Positions 24,600-32,273 of a stretch of 64,000 bases of DNA are shown here, in pieces. Position 1 is the first letter of the stretch; every line of letters starts with the position of its first letter. The DNA is from Pseudomonas neuropathica (GTDB lineage: Bacteria; Pseudomonadota; Gammaproteobacteria; Pseudomonadales; Pseudomonadaceae): assembly GCF_015461835.1 (NCBI RefSeq), contig NZ_JACOPX010000017.1, positions 102,032 through 166,031 of the forward strand, written 5' to 3'. The position numbers and the translations under genes were made by a program. The notes below the pieces were generated by a model that saw only the letters and a list, made by a program, of their open reading frames with translations, did not search any database and was not told the DNA's origin.

Positions 24600-26011
24600 G
24601 GGAAATCCTTCTCGTGAACGGGGTTGAGCGGGCGCAAGGCCGGGGCCGGTTTTGCGTGCTGCTGTTCGGCCTGACTGTGAAGCGTAGTCAATGATTCGCG
24701 CAGTTGAACGAGTGTTTGCTCGGTGCTTGGCTGACGACCGTAAATCCCGCGTAACAGCCCTTGCAGGCGCGGGCCGGCATCGACCAGTTTCAGCCCCAGC
24801 CGACTTCGGCGCAGCCACAGGTACAGCGCGCTCAATTGAGGAGGGCGGGCTTGCAGTTGTGCATCGATTTGTTGCCAGGCGAAGTCAGCGGACTGCTGCC
24901 ACGCCCGTTGTTGCGCCTGCCGGCGCGCTTGCCAGTTTTTTCTGGCGCGGCTGAGTGCAGGACGCAACAGATAAGCGGCGCCGACGACTGCCGCGAACAA
25001 GCTCAGCCACCAAAGCCAATGCGTGGAAAAATGCAGGCGATTCTGGCCCAGTTGCTTGAGGTCTTCGCTGATCGAGAAGACCGGTTTGTAGGCGCTGCTG
25101 GCCGCAGCCTCGAACGTTACTGCCGGGACTTGCGCGGTACGTGATTGGCGAGTGCTGGTGTCCCACCATTTCACTGCAATCGCCGGCAGCGTGTGCGGGC
25201 CGGCCTTGTCGATGCGATAGGTGACGCTGTCGATGCGCTGACCACCAAGGATATCGCCACGACCGTCGTCCAGAGCGGTGACTTGCGGGGTTTTCGCATA
25301 GCGGCTCAGACCGGGAATATCACCGAGCGCTGGAATCGGCAGGGCCATGGCCAGTGCGCCGTCTGCTTGCAGAGTCAATTGCCGGGTGATGCTGTCGCCG
25401 ACTTTTAAAGGTGTCGCCGAGTTTGTAACGGTCTGGGTGAAACGCAAACCGCTGGCCACCAACGGCGTTTCCCCGGGTTCGAAACCCGGTGGCTGGGCGG
25501 CGCTGAATTGCACGGGTTGGCTTTGCGCGCTGACTTCTCCGGTGGCCTGACCGGGTGTGGCGCGTACGGTCAGGGCCGGGATTTCAAACGTGCGTGCGAC
25601 GTTCGGGGTAATCAGATAGCTGTAGCGCAAACCGCTGAAGGCCTGGCCGTCGATGGTTTGATTGAGGTGCTGGGCCTGACCGTCTGGGGGCATGACCAGG
25701 GCGCCGTCGAGTTTCAGGTCGGGCAGGGTGGCAGCGCTGGTGAACCAGGTGTCGGTGAGGACATCGATTTGCAGTTCGATCAGGCCACCGACCATGGCGC
25801 CTTCGGCGGGTTGCAGGTGGGCCTGGACTTTGAGTTGGGGTTCGGTGGCAAAGGCCTGGAGTGTGAACAGGCCACTGATGAGTAAGGTGCTGAGTGTTCG
25901 GGCGCATGTGCTGGCCTTATCGCGAGCAGGCTCACTCCTACAGGGGATTATTGGCGCACACAAAACCAATGTAGGAGTGAGCCTGTTCGCGATGGCCACG
26001 ACTCGGTTCAT
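24596..26011 (-). CDS. batD: BatD-like protein with a REP doublet inside its signal peptide region
   Basis: 471 residues. BatD architecture: signal peptide, Ig-like oxygen-tolerance (BatD) domain (about 60-330), one membrane segment ('LHFSTHWLWWLSLFAAVVGAAYLL') and a cytoplasmic helical tail. The start at 26011 is fixed by its ATGA overlap with the upstream batB-like gene. Residues 6-33 are the translation of a REP doublet (25913-25997), which lies between M-N-R-V-V and S-T-C-A-R-T-L, just before the hydrophobic core 'LSTLLISGLFTLQAFA'. Removing it would leave a normal signal peptide of about 27 residues, so the REP looks like an in-frame 84-base insertion that lengthens the signal peptide N-region. 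BatD partners BatA/BatB in envelope maintenance. Confidence 0.82.
   Translation of the reverse strand: MNRVVAIANRLTPTLVLCAPIIPCRSEPARDKASTCARTLSTLLISGLFTLQAFATEPQLKVQAHLQPAEGAMVGGLIELQIDVLTDTWFTSAATLPDLKLDGALVMPPDGQAQHLNQTIDGQAFSGLRYSYLITPNVARTFEIPALTVRATPGQATGEVSAQSQPVQFSAAQPPGFEPGETPLVASGLRFTQTVTNSATPLKVGDSITRQLTLQADGALAMALPIPALGDIPGLSRYAKTPQVTALDDGRGDILGGQRIDSVTYRIDKAGPHTLPAIAVKWWDTSTRQSRTAQVPAVTFEAAASSAYKPVFSISEDLKQLGQNRLHFSTHWLWWLSLFAAVVGAAYLLRPALSRARKNWQARRQAQQRAWQQSADFAWQQIDAQLQARPPQLSALYLWLRRSRLGLKLVDAGPRLQGLLRGIYGRQPSTEQTLVQLRESLTTLHSQAEQQHAKPAPALRPLNPVHEKDFP
25913..25997. repeat. REP doublet inside the batD coding region
   Basis: GGCCTTATCGCGAGCAGGCT at 25913 is answered by AGCCTGTTCGCGATGGCC ending at 25997. 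The whole repeat lies within codons 5-33 of batD and stays open in the batD frame, encoding stretches such as I-A-N-R-L-T-P-T and R-S-E-P-A-R-D. Confidence 0.92.
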
Positions 26012-27588
26012 GGCCTGGCCTCCTGCTGATCCTGCAAGCTGAACTTCTGCCTGAGAAACTTCGCTGGCGAGGTGGTGAGGTTCTGCAGCCACAAAGCATC
26101 GGACGCAGCCTGCTCGGTCTCGACTTTCTTGCTCTGACCCTTACCCGGCGCCTTGTCGAATTTCACTTCGTCGGGTTTGGTCTCCGGGGCGTTTTTCTCG
26201 GCGCTTTCGGTGTCCTTGAGCAGCGCTTGCGCCAGCGCCAGATTGGCCGTGGCTTCGGGGAACTGCGGTTGCAGCTTCAAGGCCTGGGTATACGCGGCGA
26301 TGGCTTCATCGAACTTGAAGCGGCGCACGTAAATATTGCCCAGAAAGAAATACGCCTGCGGCGTGTCGAGCCGCGCGAAAGTTGCCAGCGCGAGGTCGTA
26401 ATCGGCCGCGTGATACGCCGCGACACCTTTCCAGTATGGGTCGACAAACAGTGCAGCGGCTTGCGGTAGATGCTCATGTTCAAAGGCCCAGCGACCTTGC
26501 TGATCGCGGGTGAAGAAAGCATCGGTCAGCGCATTGGCCTGCGCCGGCGCGGCGGGCCAACCCAGGCCAATCGCCAGTGCAAGCGCAGGCATCCAGTTCA
26601 CGCTCCAGCCCTTGCGCACGTTGAACAGCGCCAACAGCAGCAGCGGCCAGCACAACCAATAACCGGCATCCTTCCAGTGCAACTCGCGCTGTTCGGCGCT
26701 GGCACTCTGAAAATGCTGCTGGGCGTGCAGTTCGATCCAGTCCAGATCGTCGTCATTGAGGGTCAGGCTGCCGAGCGGCGCATCCAGCGTCGAGGCGAGT
26801 TGCTTGAGCGCCGCCTGATCGAAACGGCCCAGTGCCGGGCGTCCGTTGGCATCGGTGCGTGGCTGGCCGTTGGCATCATGGATGATGCCGCCGTCCTCAT
26901 TGCCGACAGCCAATACCAGCACTTGTAACGGACTGTCGCCCACCCGTTTGGCGAGACCGTCGAGTTGTGTGGTGTCGGCGCCGTCGGTGATCAACAGCAG
27001 GCTGCCGGGTGTTTTTTCCGCGTTGAGCAAGCGTTTCGCCTGATCGATCACCGCGCCGACGTCTTTGCCCGGTTTGTCGATCAATCCGCTGCCCAAGGCT
27101 TGAATGAAGGTGTCGAGCAGCGCCGGATCATCGGTCGGCGGCAATACCAGATGGGCGCTGCCGGCGTAGGCGATCAGTGCGGTGCGCGCGCCGGCGCGGC
27201 GCTGAATCAGATCATGCAGTTTGTGTTTCGCCGCTTCCAGTCGGCTCGGTTGCACATCGCTGGCGTCCATCGATGGCGACAGGTCCACGGCGACAATCAG
27301 CGGCGCACGATTTTCAAGGAAGTCCGGTCGATCCTGTTCCCAGGTCGGCCCGGCGGCCGCGACTGCGCCGAGGATCAACAGCGCGCACAGCAGGTGCACC
27401 GGGCGCAGGCGCTGATGGTCTTGAGGAGTGATGAGTAAGTGCGGCAACAGGTGCTCGGCGATATTGCCGCGCAGCCGTCGTTGCAGGTCGCGACCACGCC
27501 GCCAGAGCAGCGGCAGCAGGGCGCCGAACAGCGCGAGGAGCAGCCATAGCGGACGCAGGAAGTGCAAGTCACTGAGGTTGATCTCCAT
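26008..27588 (-). CDS. batB: BatB-like von Willebrand A / TPR membrane protein
   Basis: 526 residues from ATG 27588 with GGAGG upstream, one base after the stop of the preceding VWA gene. Two N-terminal membrane segments lead to a VWA domain (about 97-300) with MIDAS D-L-S-P-S at 102-106 and 'LLITDGADT'. A third membrane segment lies near 345-375. TPR repeats follow ('AYFFLGNIYVRRFKFDEAIAA', 'ALKLQPQFPEA'), and the C-terminus is a Lys/Glu-rich disordered tail. This VWA plus TPR fusion is the BatB-BatC arrangement. It is expected to act with BatA, MoxR and BatD at the inner membrane, possibly in metal-dependent protein assembly. The symbol is by architecture. Confidence 0.82.
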   Translation of the reverse strand: MEINLSDLHFLRPLWLLLALFGALLPLLWRRGRDLQRRLRGNIAEHLLPHLLITPQDHQRLRPVHLLCALLILGAVAAAGPTWEQDRPDFLENRAPLIVAVDLSPSMDASDVQPSRLEAAKHKLHDLIQRRAGARTALIAYAGSAHLVLPPTDDPALLDTFIQALGSGLIDKPGKDVGAVIDQAKRLLNAEKTPGSLLLITDGADTTQLDGLAKRVGDSPLQVLVLAVGNEDGGIIHDANGQPRTDANGRPALGRFDQAALKQLASTLDAPLGSLTLNDDDLDWIELHAQQHFQSASAEQRELHWKDAGYWLCWPLLLLALFNVRKGWSVNWMPALALAIGLGWPAAPAQANALTDAFFTRDQQGRWAFEHEHLPQAAALFVDPYWKGVAAYHAADYDLALATFARLDTPQAYFFLGNIYVRRFKFDEAIAAYTQALKLQPQFPEATANLALAQALLKDTESAEKNAPETKPDEVKFDKAPGKGQSKKVETEQAASDALWLQNLTTSPAKFLRQKFSLQDQQEARP

Positions 27589-27589
27589 C

Positions 27590-28582
27590 TCAGGCCTCCT
27601 GCCGCTGACGGACAAACGCCAGACGCACACGCAGCAACGCGCCGAGATGATACAGCCCCAACAGCGCAACCGCCGCGCCCAGCGGCCAGTAGAACAACTC
27701 GCGTTGCGGTTGATGGCTGAGGGTTTTCACCTGGTGCGGGGTGAGGCGATCAAGGGTGCTGTAGACCTGATCCAGTGCGTTGCGGTCTTCGGCGCGGAAG
27801 AACTGGCCGCCGGTGGTTTTCGCGATCTGTTCCAGCGCCGACAGGTTGACCTTGGCCTCGCCGGACGCGCTCGGGTCGCCGATACCGATGGTGTGAATGA
27901 TCACGCCTTTGTTGGCGGCCATTTCTGCGGCGTGATCCGGGGTGATTGCACTGCTGGTGTCGTTGCCATCGGTGAGCAGGATTAGCACCTTTTCCTGCTC
28001 ATGGGCCTGATCGAGCAGCTTCAGGCTCAAACCGATGGCATCGCCGATCGCGGTATTCGGGCCGGCCATGCCGATACCGGTGTCGGCCAGCAGCAGCGAG
28101 AGGCTGGCGTGATCGAGGGTCAGCGGCGCCTGCGGGTAGGCGCCGGTGCCAAACACGATCAGACCGAGACGGTCATCCTTACGTTTGTCGATGAAGCCTT
28201 GCACCACCTCTTTGACGGCGGCGAGACGATTGATTTTCTCGCCGTTGGCGTTGGTGAAATCTTCGGTTTCCATCGACTGCGAGAGGTCGATGGCGAGCAT
28301 CAGGTCGCGCACCGGTTGATGCTTTTCTATGGGTTTTTCCACGAACACCGGGCGCGCGACGGCCAGCACAATCAGCGCCCAGACGAGGATATTCAGCAGC
28401 AGTTGCCAATGATTGCGTCGGCTGCCGACGATGCCCGGTGCCTCACCGACGGCCCTGCTCATGGCCGCAAAAAACGGCACGCGCACGGCGCTGCGGGCCT
28501 CGTTGTAGGCAGGCAAATAGCGGTAAGCCAGCCAAGGTAATGGCAGGAGGAGCAACAGCCAGGGGTAATCAAGCTGCCACAT
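27590..28582 (-). CDS. batA: BatA-like von Willebrand A membrane protein
   Basis: 330 residues. Membrane segments lie at about 5-20, 60-80 and the C-terminus ('FYWPLGAAVALLGLYHLGALL'). A VWA domain occupies about 92-290 with MIDAS D-L-S-Q-S at 99-103 and a second metal-site region 'ILLTDGNDTS'. This is the usual BatA layout and length. The first 14 bases overlap the end of the DUF4381 gene, and its stop is one base from the batB start, which indicates tight co-expression. BatA proteins bind divalent metal and are thought to present client proteins to MoxR. Confidence 0.85.
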   Translation of the reverse strand: MWQLDYPWLLLLLPLPWLAYRYLPAYNEARSAVRVPFFAAMSRAVGEAPGIVGSRRNHWQLLLNILVWALIVLAVARPVFVEKPIEKHQPVRDLMLAIDLSQSMETEDFTNANGEKINRLAAVKEVVQGFIDKRKDDRLGLIVFGTGAYPQAPLTLDHASLSLLLADTGIGMAGPNTAIGDAIGLSLKLLDQAHEQEKVLILLTDGNDTSSAITPDHAAEMAANKGVIIHTIGIGDPSASGEAKVNLSALEQIAKTTGGQFFRAEDRNALDQVYSTLDRLTPHQVKTLSHQPQRELFYWPLGAAVALLGLYHLGALLRVRLAFVRQRQEA

Positions 28583-29168
28583 GGTGATGCTCCATCCACG
28601 ATTGGCAGGTGTCGAACAGCGCCTGACGTTGCGGCGCGGGGAGGGCGCGCAAGGTGTCGTCGGGGGCGTAGGCGAGTTGTGCGAGTTGGGCGCTGAAGTC
28701 TGCCGGGAGCGGCTTTTTGCAGTGGCGCTGCAAGAACATTTGCCAATCGTCCCTTCCCAACGCCGCAGCTCCTTGTAGGAGTGAGCCTGCTCGCGATGGC
28801 GTCCGATCAGTCGATGAATGTGTTGAATGCGATGACGCTATCGCGAGCAGGCTCACTCCTACAGGGGTTGTATTCCAATGTCGGGATTTTGTCGGCATCG
28901 ATAGGGCGACGCGTTTGAGCAGCTCCGGCAGTTCGCGCAAGGCATTGAGGTCATCACTGCGGCTGCGCAATTGCGCCAGACGCGCCAGGCCTTCGCGCCG
29001 ATAAGCGTCTCTGCGCCATTGTAGATAGCGCCGAATGCCGATCAACAACGCGGCCAATATCAGCAGGGCGAGCAACACCCACCATCCCCACGTCTGCGGC
29101 GCATAACTGACCGGCTCGGGCAGGCCCAGCTCTTTGAGCTGTTCAATGCTCGGGACATTCGGGTTCAT
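28569..29168 (-). CDS. DUF4381 membrane protein carrying a REP-derived insertion
   Basis: 199 residues from ATG 29168 (ATGA overlap with the DUF58 stop). One membrane segment lies at about 28-46 ('WWVLLALLILAALLIGI'), followed by a basic helical region, as in the DUF4381 family that sits between DUF58 and BatA in MoxR operons. Residues about 101-133 are encoded by a REP doublet (28772-28866) that reads through in frame as 'GVSLLAIAS...SRAGSLLQG'. The flanks 'ELPELLKRVALSMP' and 'ALGRDDWQMFLQRHC' are conserved family sequence. Without the insert the protein would have the usual length of about 160-165 residues. Whether the enlarged protein still works is unknown. Confidence 0.82.
   Translation of the reverse strand: MNPNVPSIEQLKELGLPEPVSYAPQTWGWWVLLALLILAALLIGIRRYLQWRRDAYRREGLARLAQLRSRSDDLNALRELPELLKRVALSMPTKSRHWNTTPVGVSLLAIASSHSTHSSTDRTPSRAGSLLQGAAALGRDDWQMFLQRHCKKPLPADFSAQLAQLAYAPDDTLRALPAPQRQALFDTCQSWMEHHHVAA
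28772..28866. repeat. REP doublet inside the DUF4381 coding region
   Basis: CTTGTAGGAGTGAGCCTGCT at 28772 is inverted at the other end (AGCAGGCTCACTCCTACAGG, ending 28866). It belongs to the main REP family. It is read in a different frame from the REP in batD 2.8 kb away, yet both stay open. Confidence 0.92.
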
Positions 29169-30100
29169 CGCCGTGCTCCGGCGCTTTTGCCCAGCTCGGC
29201 ACGCAGTTGCGCATGGGCCTCTTCGGCAGTGCTGAACATCATCAGCGGCACCTGACTGCGGCGCAGCAGGGTGGCGACATCCTTGAGCCGTCCGCTGAGG
29301 AAGTCCCCCAGCGGCTGATGCACGTTGCGCTTCTCGATGGCCAGTTCCACCTGCAACTCGCCCTGGGTCACCAGCAGCCGACCGTTGTTCGGCAGTTTCA
29401 TCGCCAAGGGGTCGTAGACCTGCAGCGCAATCACATCGTTGTGCGCCGACAATTGCCGCATCAGTTGCAAGGTGCGCTCGCCAGCCCCGGCGAAGTCGCT
29501 GACGATGCAGATCAAATGGTCGTGCCCGGCCAGAGCAAGGCAACGCTGCAAGACCTTGTCCAGTTGGTCCTCGTCTTCAGCGTCCGGGTTGGCCGCGCTC
29601 AGTGCCTGATTCTGTTCGGCGATACGGCTGAGCAAGGCTTCCACGCGTTTGCGGCTGCGCAGCGGCGCAATGCTGTCGATGCGCTGATCGTTGAACACCA
29701 GCCCGCCGACCCGATCGCCGGCGTTGAACACCATCCACGCCGCCAGTGCCGCGAGTTCGGCGCCGAGGGCCGATTTGAAGCTGCGTTGCGAGCCGAAGAA
29801 CATCGACATGCGCTGATCGACGACGATCAACGCCGGGCGGTCGCGCTCTTCAGTGAAGGTGCGCACCACCGGTTTGCCGGTGCGCAGCGAGGCGCGCCAG
29901 TCGAGGTGACGCAAATCATCGCCCGGCTGATAGCGGCGCAACTCATCGAAATTCAGGCCACGTCCGCGCAGGCGTGAAGCATGGTTGCCGGCGAGGATGC
30001 TGCCCCGAGGCTGACGGGCGAGAAAACTCAGGTCACGGGCCTTGAACTCCAGCGCCATCAATTGCGCGAGAGAGACGTAGACCAGACCTTCGTCGTTCAT
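29165..30100 (-). CDS. DUF58 protein of the MoxR/Bat operon
   Basis: 311 residues, soluble. It carries the DUF58 signature 'GRGLNFDELRRYQPGDDLRHLDW' (about 45-68) and a VWA-like C-terminal fold ('ALIVVDQRMSMFFGS'), with the first MIDAS motif reduced to D-Q-R-M-S. DUF58 genes follow moxR genes in nearly all Bat operons. The stop/start overlaps on both sides (ATGA with moxR and with the DUF4381 gene) show it is in the middle of a coupled operon. The biochemical role is unknown beyond co-occurrence. Confidence 0.88.
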   Translation of the reverse strand: MNDEGLVYVSLAQLMALEFKARDLSFLARQPRGSILAGNHASRLRGRGLNFDELRRYQPGDDLRHLDWRASLRTGKPVVRTFTEERDRPALIVVDQRMSMFFGSQRSFKSALGAELAALAAWMVFNAGDRVGGLVFNDQRIDSIAPLRSRKRVEALLSRIAEQNQALSAANPDAEDEDQLDKVLQRCLALAGHDHLICIVSDFAGAGERTLQLMRQLSAHNDVIALQVYDPLAMKLPNNGRLLVTQGELQVELAIEKRNVHQPLGDFLSGRLKDVATLLRRSQVPLMMFSTAEEAHAQLRAELGKSAGARR

Positions 30101-31077
30101 GCCGGAATCGCCACTTTGTCGAGAATCCGGTCAAGTACCTGATCAGCACTGACGCCGTCGGCCACCGCGTCATAGCTCAATTGCAGGCGATGGCGCAGCA
30201 CCGGGTGCACCACCGCGCGCACGTTGTCCGGCGAGACAAAGTCCTGACCCTGCAGCCACGCGTCGGCGCGGGCGCAACGGTCCAGGCCAATGCCGCCGCG
30301 TGGACTGGCGCCGATGGCAATCCAGCGCGCGAGGTCTTCGTCGTAATCGGCGGGGTGGCGGGTGGCGTTGATCAGGTCGATCAGGTAGCTGTCGATGGCC
30401 GGAGACACGTGCACGGCGCTGACTTCTTTACGCGCGGCGAAGATCACCTCCTGCGTCAGGCTGAAACCCTTGGCAGATGCAGTGCTGGCGCCCTGCGCGA
30501 ACTCTTCGTTGCGCAGCAGGCGCAGCACCTGGCTTTCGTTTTCGGCGCTCGGGTAATCGAGCAGGACTTTCATCAGGAAGCGGTCCATCTGCGCTTCCGG
30601 CAGCGGATAGGTGCCTTCCTGTTCGATCGGGTTTTGCGTTGCCACCACAATAAACAGGTCGGGCAGGGCATGGCTGTTGCCGGCCACCGTAATCTGGCGT
30701 TCTTCCATGGCTTCGAGCAGTGCCGCCTGCACCTTGGCCGGCGCGCGGTTGATCTCGTCGGCGAGGATCAAATTGCCGAACAACGGCCCCGGCTGGAAGC
30801 GGATTTCATTCTTGCCTTCGACCTGATGCAGCACCTCGGCACCCGTAATGTCCGAGGGCAACAGATCCGGGGTGAACTGGATGCGGCTCATCTTCGCGTC
30901 GAGGTGTTTGGCCAGCGCCTTGACCGTGCGGGTCTTGGCCAGCCCCGGCAGACTTTCCAGCAACAAGTGACCGTTGGCCAACAGGCCGAGGAGGATCTGG
31001 CGGATCACCTGATCCTGCCCGAGTACGGCTTCGGCGATGCTGGCTTGCAGGGCGTTGAGGTCGGTAAGCGCAGTCAT
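30097..31077 (-). CDS. MoxR-family AAA+ ATPase
   Basis: 326 residues. AAA+ features: the Walker A loop 'ESLPGLAKT' (41-49, the MoxR variant of G-x-x-G-x-G-K-T), Walker B 'LILADEINRAP' (D107, E108) with the R-A-P extension typical of MoxR, and sensor 1 'IVVATQNPIEQEGTYPLPEAQMDRF'. MoxR ATPases act as chaperones that activate or load cofactors into partner proteins. Here it heads the coupled DUF58-DUF4381-BatA-BatB-BatD set and lies upstream of the sulfatase and HAD genes. The clients are unknown. The start follows AGGACTGCCCC. Confidence 0.9.
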   Translation of the reverse strand: MTALTDLNALQASIAEAVLGQDQVIRQILLGLLANGHLLLESLPGLAKTRTVKALAKHLDAKMSRIQFTPDLLPSDITGAEVLHQVEGKNEIRFQPGPLFGNLILADEINRAPAKVQAALLEAMEERQITVAGNSHALPDLFIVVATQNPIEQEGTYPLPEAQMDRFLMKVLLDYPSAENESQVLRLLRNEEFAQGASTASAKGFSLTQEVIFAARKEVSAVHVSPAIDSYLIDLINATRHPADYDEDLARWIAIGASPRGGIGLDRCARADAWLQGQDFVSPDNVRAVVHPVLRHRLQLSYDAVADGVSADQVLDRILDKVAIPA

Positions 31078-31099
31078 GGGGCAGTCCTTTGTGTCCGGT

Positions 31100-32050
31100 C
31101 TAGAAAAAGGCCAGGGTCAGATTGACGCTGAAGCCGTTGCCTTCAGGGCGGTTCTTGGTGTCGAACTCCGGCACCCAGCGCGCACTGATGTTGGCTTGCG
31201 CATCGGCGAATTTACCGGCCCAGCCGATCACCGGGCCGGCGCCCACCGAGCGTCCGCGATAGCCACTGAACGTGTCGGCGGTCTGGCCTTTGTCATCGGT
31301 GAGTTGCTGGATGTAGCCGGCCGCAATACCCGCGCTCCAGCCATCGCCAAAACCATGGGTCCACAGCGCGTCGAGGGTGAAGATGTTGCCGTTGCGATAG
31401 TCGGTGGCGTCGTTCTCGGTATAGAACTCAAGACCGCTGGACAGCGTGAGTTCGCCACCCTTGCCATCCAGGTGGGTGAACGCCACGGTCGGCATGAAGG
31501 TGTAGTTGTTCTGCCCCGGGTTGGCCAGGCGATCCTTGTTGTAGGCGCCGGTTGGCACGTAGATCGGCAGCGAAAACGAGATGTGGTTCAGCTCATCGAA
31601 GTGGTAGCCGGCGGCAATCGGCGTGATCAACGCGTCGGCGAATTGCGTACCTGAGTCACTGTCACCCAACGTCCGTCCGCGCGGGCCGGTGATGCTGGCT
31701 TTGATGTCGGTGTATTGCACGGGAATGCCCACAGCCGAGGCGTAATTCCAGCGGCCCTTGCCGGTGTCCCAGACATGAGTGAAGTTGGCCATGGTGTAGG
31801 AGACTTTCATGTCGATCCCGCCGCTGACTGCGCCGGAAATCGGTGCTCCGCTACTGCCCTTGAGCGAGCCGTCGTACCAGATGCTGGTGAGCGACATGAC
31901 CCAACCCGGCTCGGGCGGGACGATCCCGGCGTTGGCAAATACCTGCTGGCCGGTGATCGGGCGGCCGACACCGCCCTCTGCTGCGTAAAGCAGAGGACTG
32001 CCGATCATGCACAGCGCCAACAGCGGGCGCACAACGTTGGGCTTGATCAT
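31100..32050 (-). CDS. Outer-membrane 'MetA-pathway of phenol degradation' type barrel protein
   Basis: 316 residues with a signal peptide ending near L-L-Y-A-A. The mature protein is a beta-barrel rich in Gly/Asp/aromatic residues and ends in 'FSVNLTLAFF'. The pattern (G-x-D-M-K-V-S-Y near residue 80, 'ALITPIAAGYHFDE' and 'HISFSLPIYVPTGAY') is that of the PF13557 family of outer-membrane proteins, which are transport-associated in aromatic degradation clusters and elsewhere. No degradation genes are near. It lies 22 bases upstream of the moxR start, so it is probably in the same transcription unit. Confidence 0.8.
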   Translation of the reverse strand: MIKPNVVRPLLALCMIGSPLLYAAEGGVGRPITGQQVFANAGIVPPEPGWVMSLTSIWYDGSLKGSSGAPISGAVSGGIDMKVSYTMANFTHVWDTGKGRWNYASAVGIPVQYTDIKASITGPRGRTLGDSDSGTQFADALITPIAAGYHFDELNHISFSLPIYVPTGAYNKDRLANPGQNNYTFMPTVAFTHLDGKGGELTLSSGLEFYTENDATDYRNGNIFTLDALWTHGFGDGWSAGIAAGYIQQLTDDKGQTADTFSGYRGRSVGAGPVIGWAGKFADAQANISARWVPEFDTKNRPEGNGFSVNLTLAFF

Positions 32051-32062
32051 TAAAGGCTCCGC

Positions 32063-32263
32063 TTATTGGTTTGAATTGAGCGTATTGAGCAACGGCATTT
32101 TCCATTCACCACTGGCGACTTCCGGTTTCGGTATATCAAGGCGAAAAATCCCCTGTGCCGAGCCGTGTGGTGTCGGCGGGCAGTTGGGCTGCTGGGCGCC
32201 GACGCCACAGCTGACAAACATGGTCATCAGGCCGTATCCGGTGGCTTTGAAAACAGCGTGCAT
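32063..32263 (-). CDS. Small exported protein between two barrel genes
   Basis: 66 residues. The N-terminus 'TGYGLMTMFVSCGVGAQQ' looks like a signal peptide cleaved near G-A-Q. The mature part is about 43 residues with C-P-P-T-P and a Pro/Lys-rich 'FRLDIPKPEVASGEWKMPLL'. The gene is 12 bases from the 31100-32050 gene and 10 bases from the 32274-33065 gene, on the same strand, which favours a real gene. I recognise no family. It could be a plug, a chaperone-like partner of the barrels or a secreted peptide, but nothing in the sequence decides that. Confidence 0.55.
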   Translation of the reverse strand: MHAVFKATGYGLMTMFVSCGVGAQQPNCPPTPHGSAQGIFRLDIPKPEVASGEWKMPLLNTLNSNQ

Positions 32264-32273
32264 GGCGTTTTCC

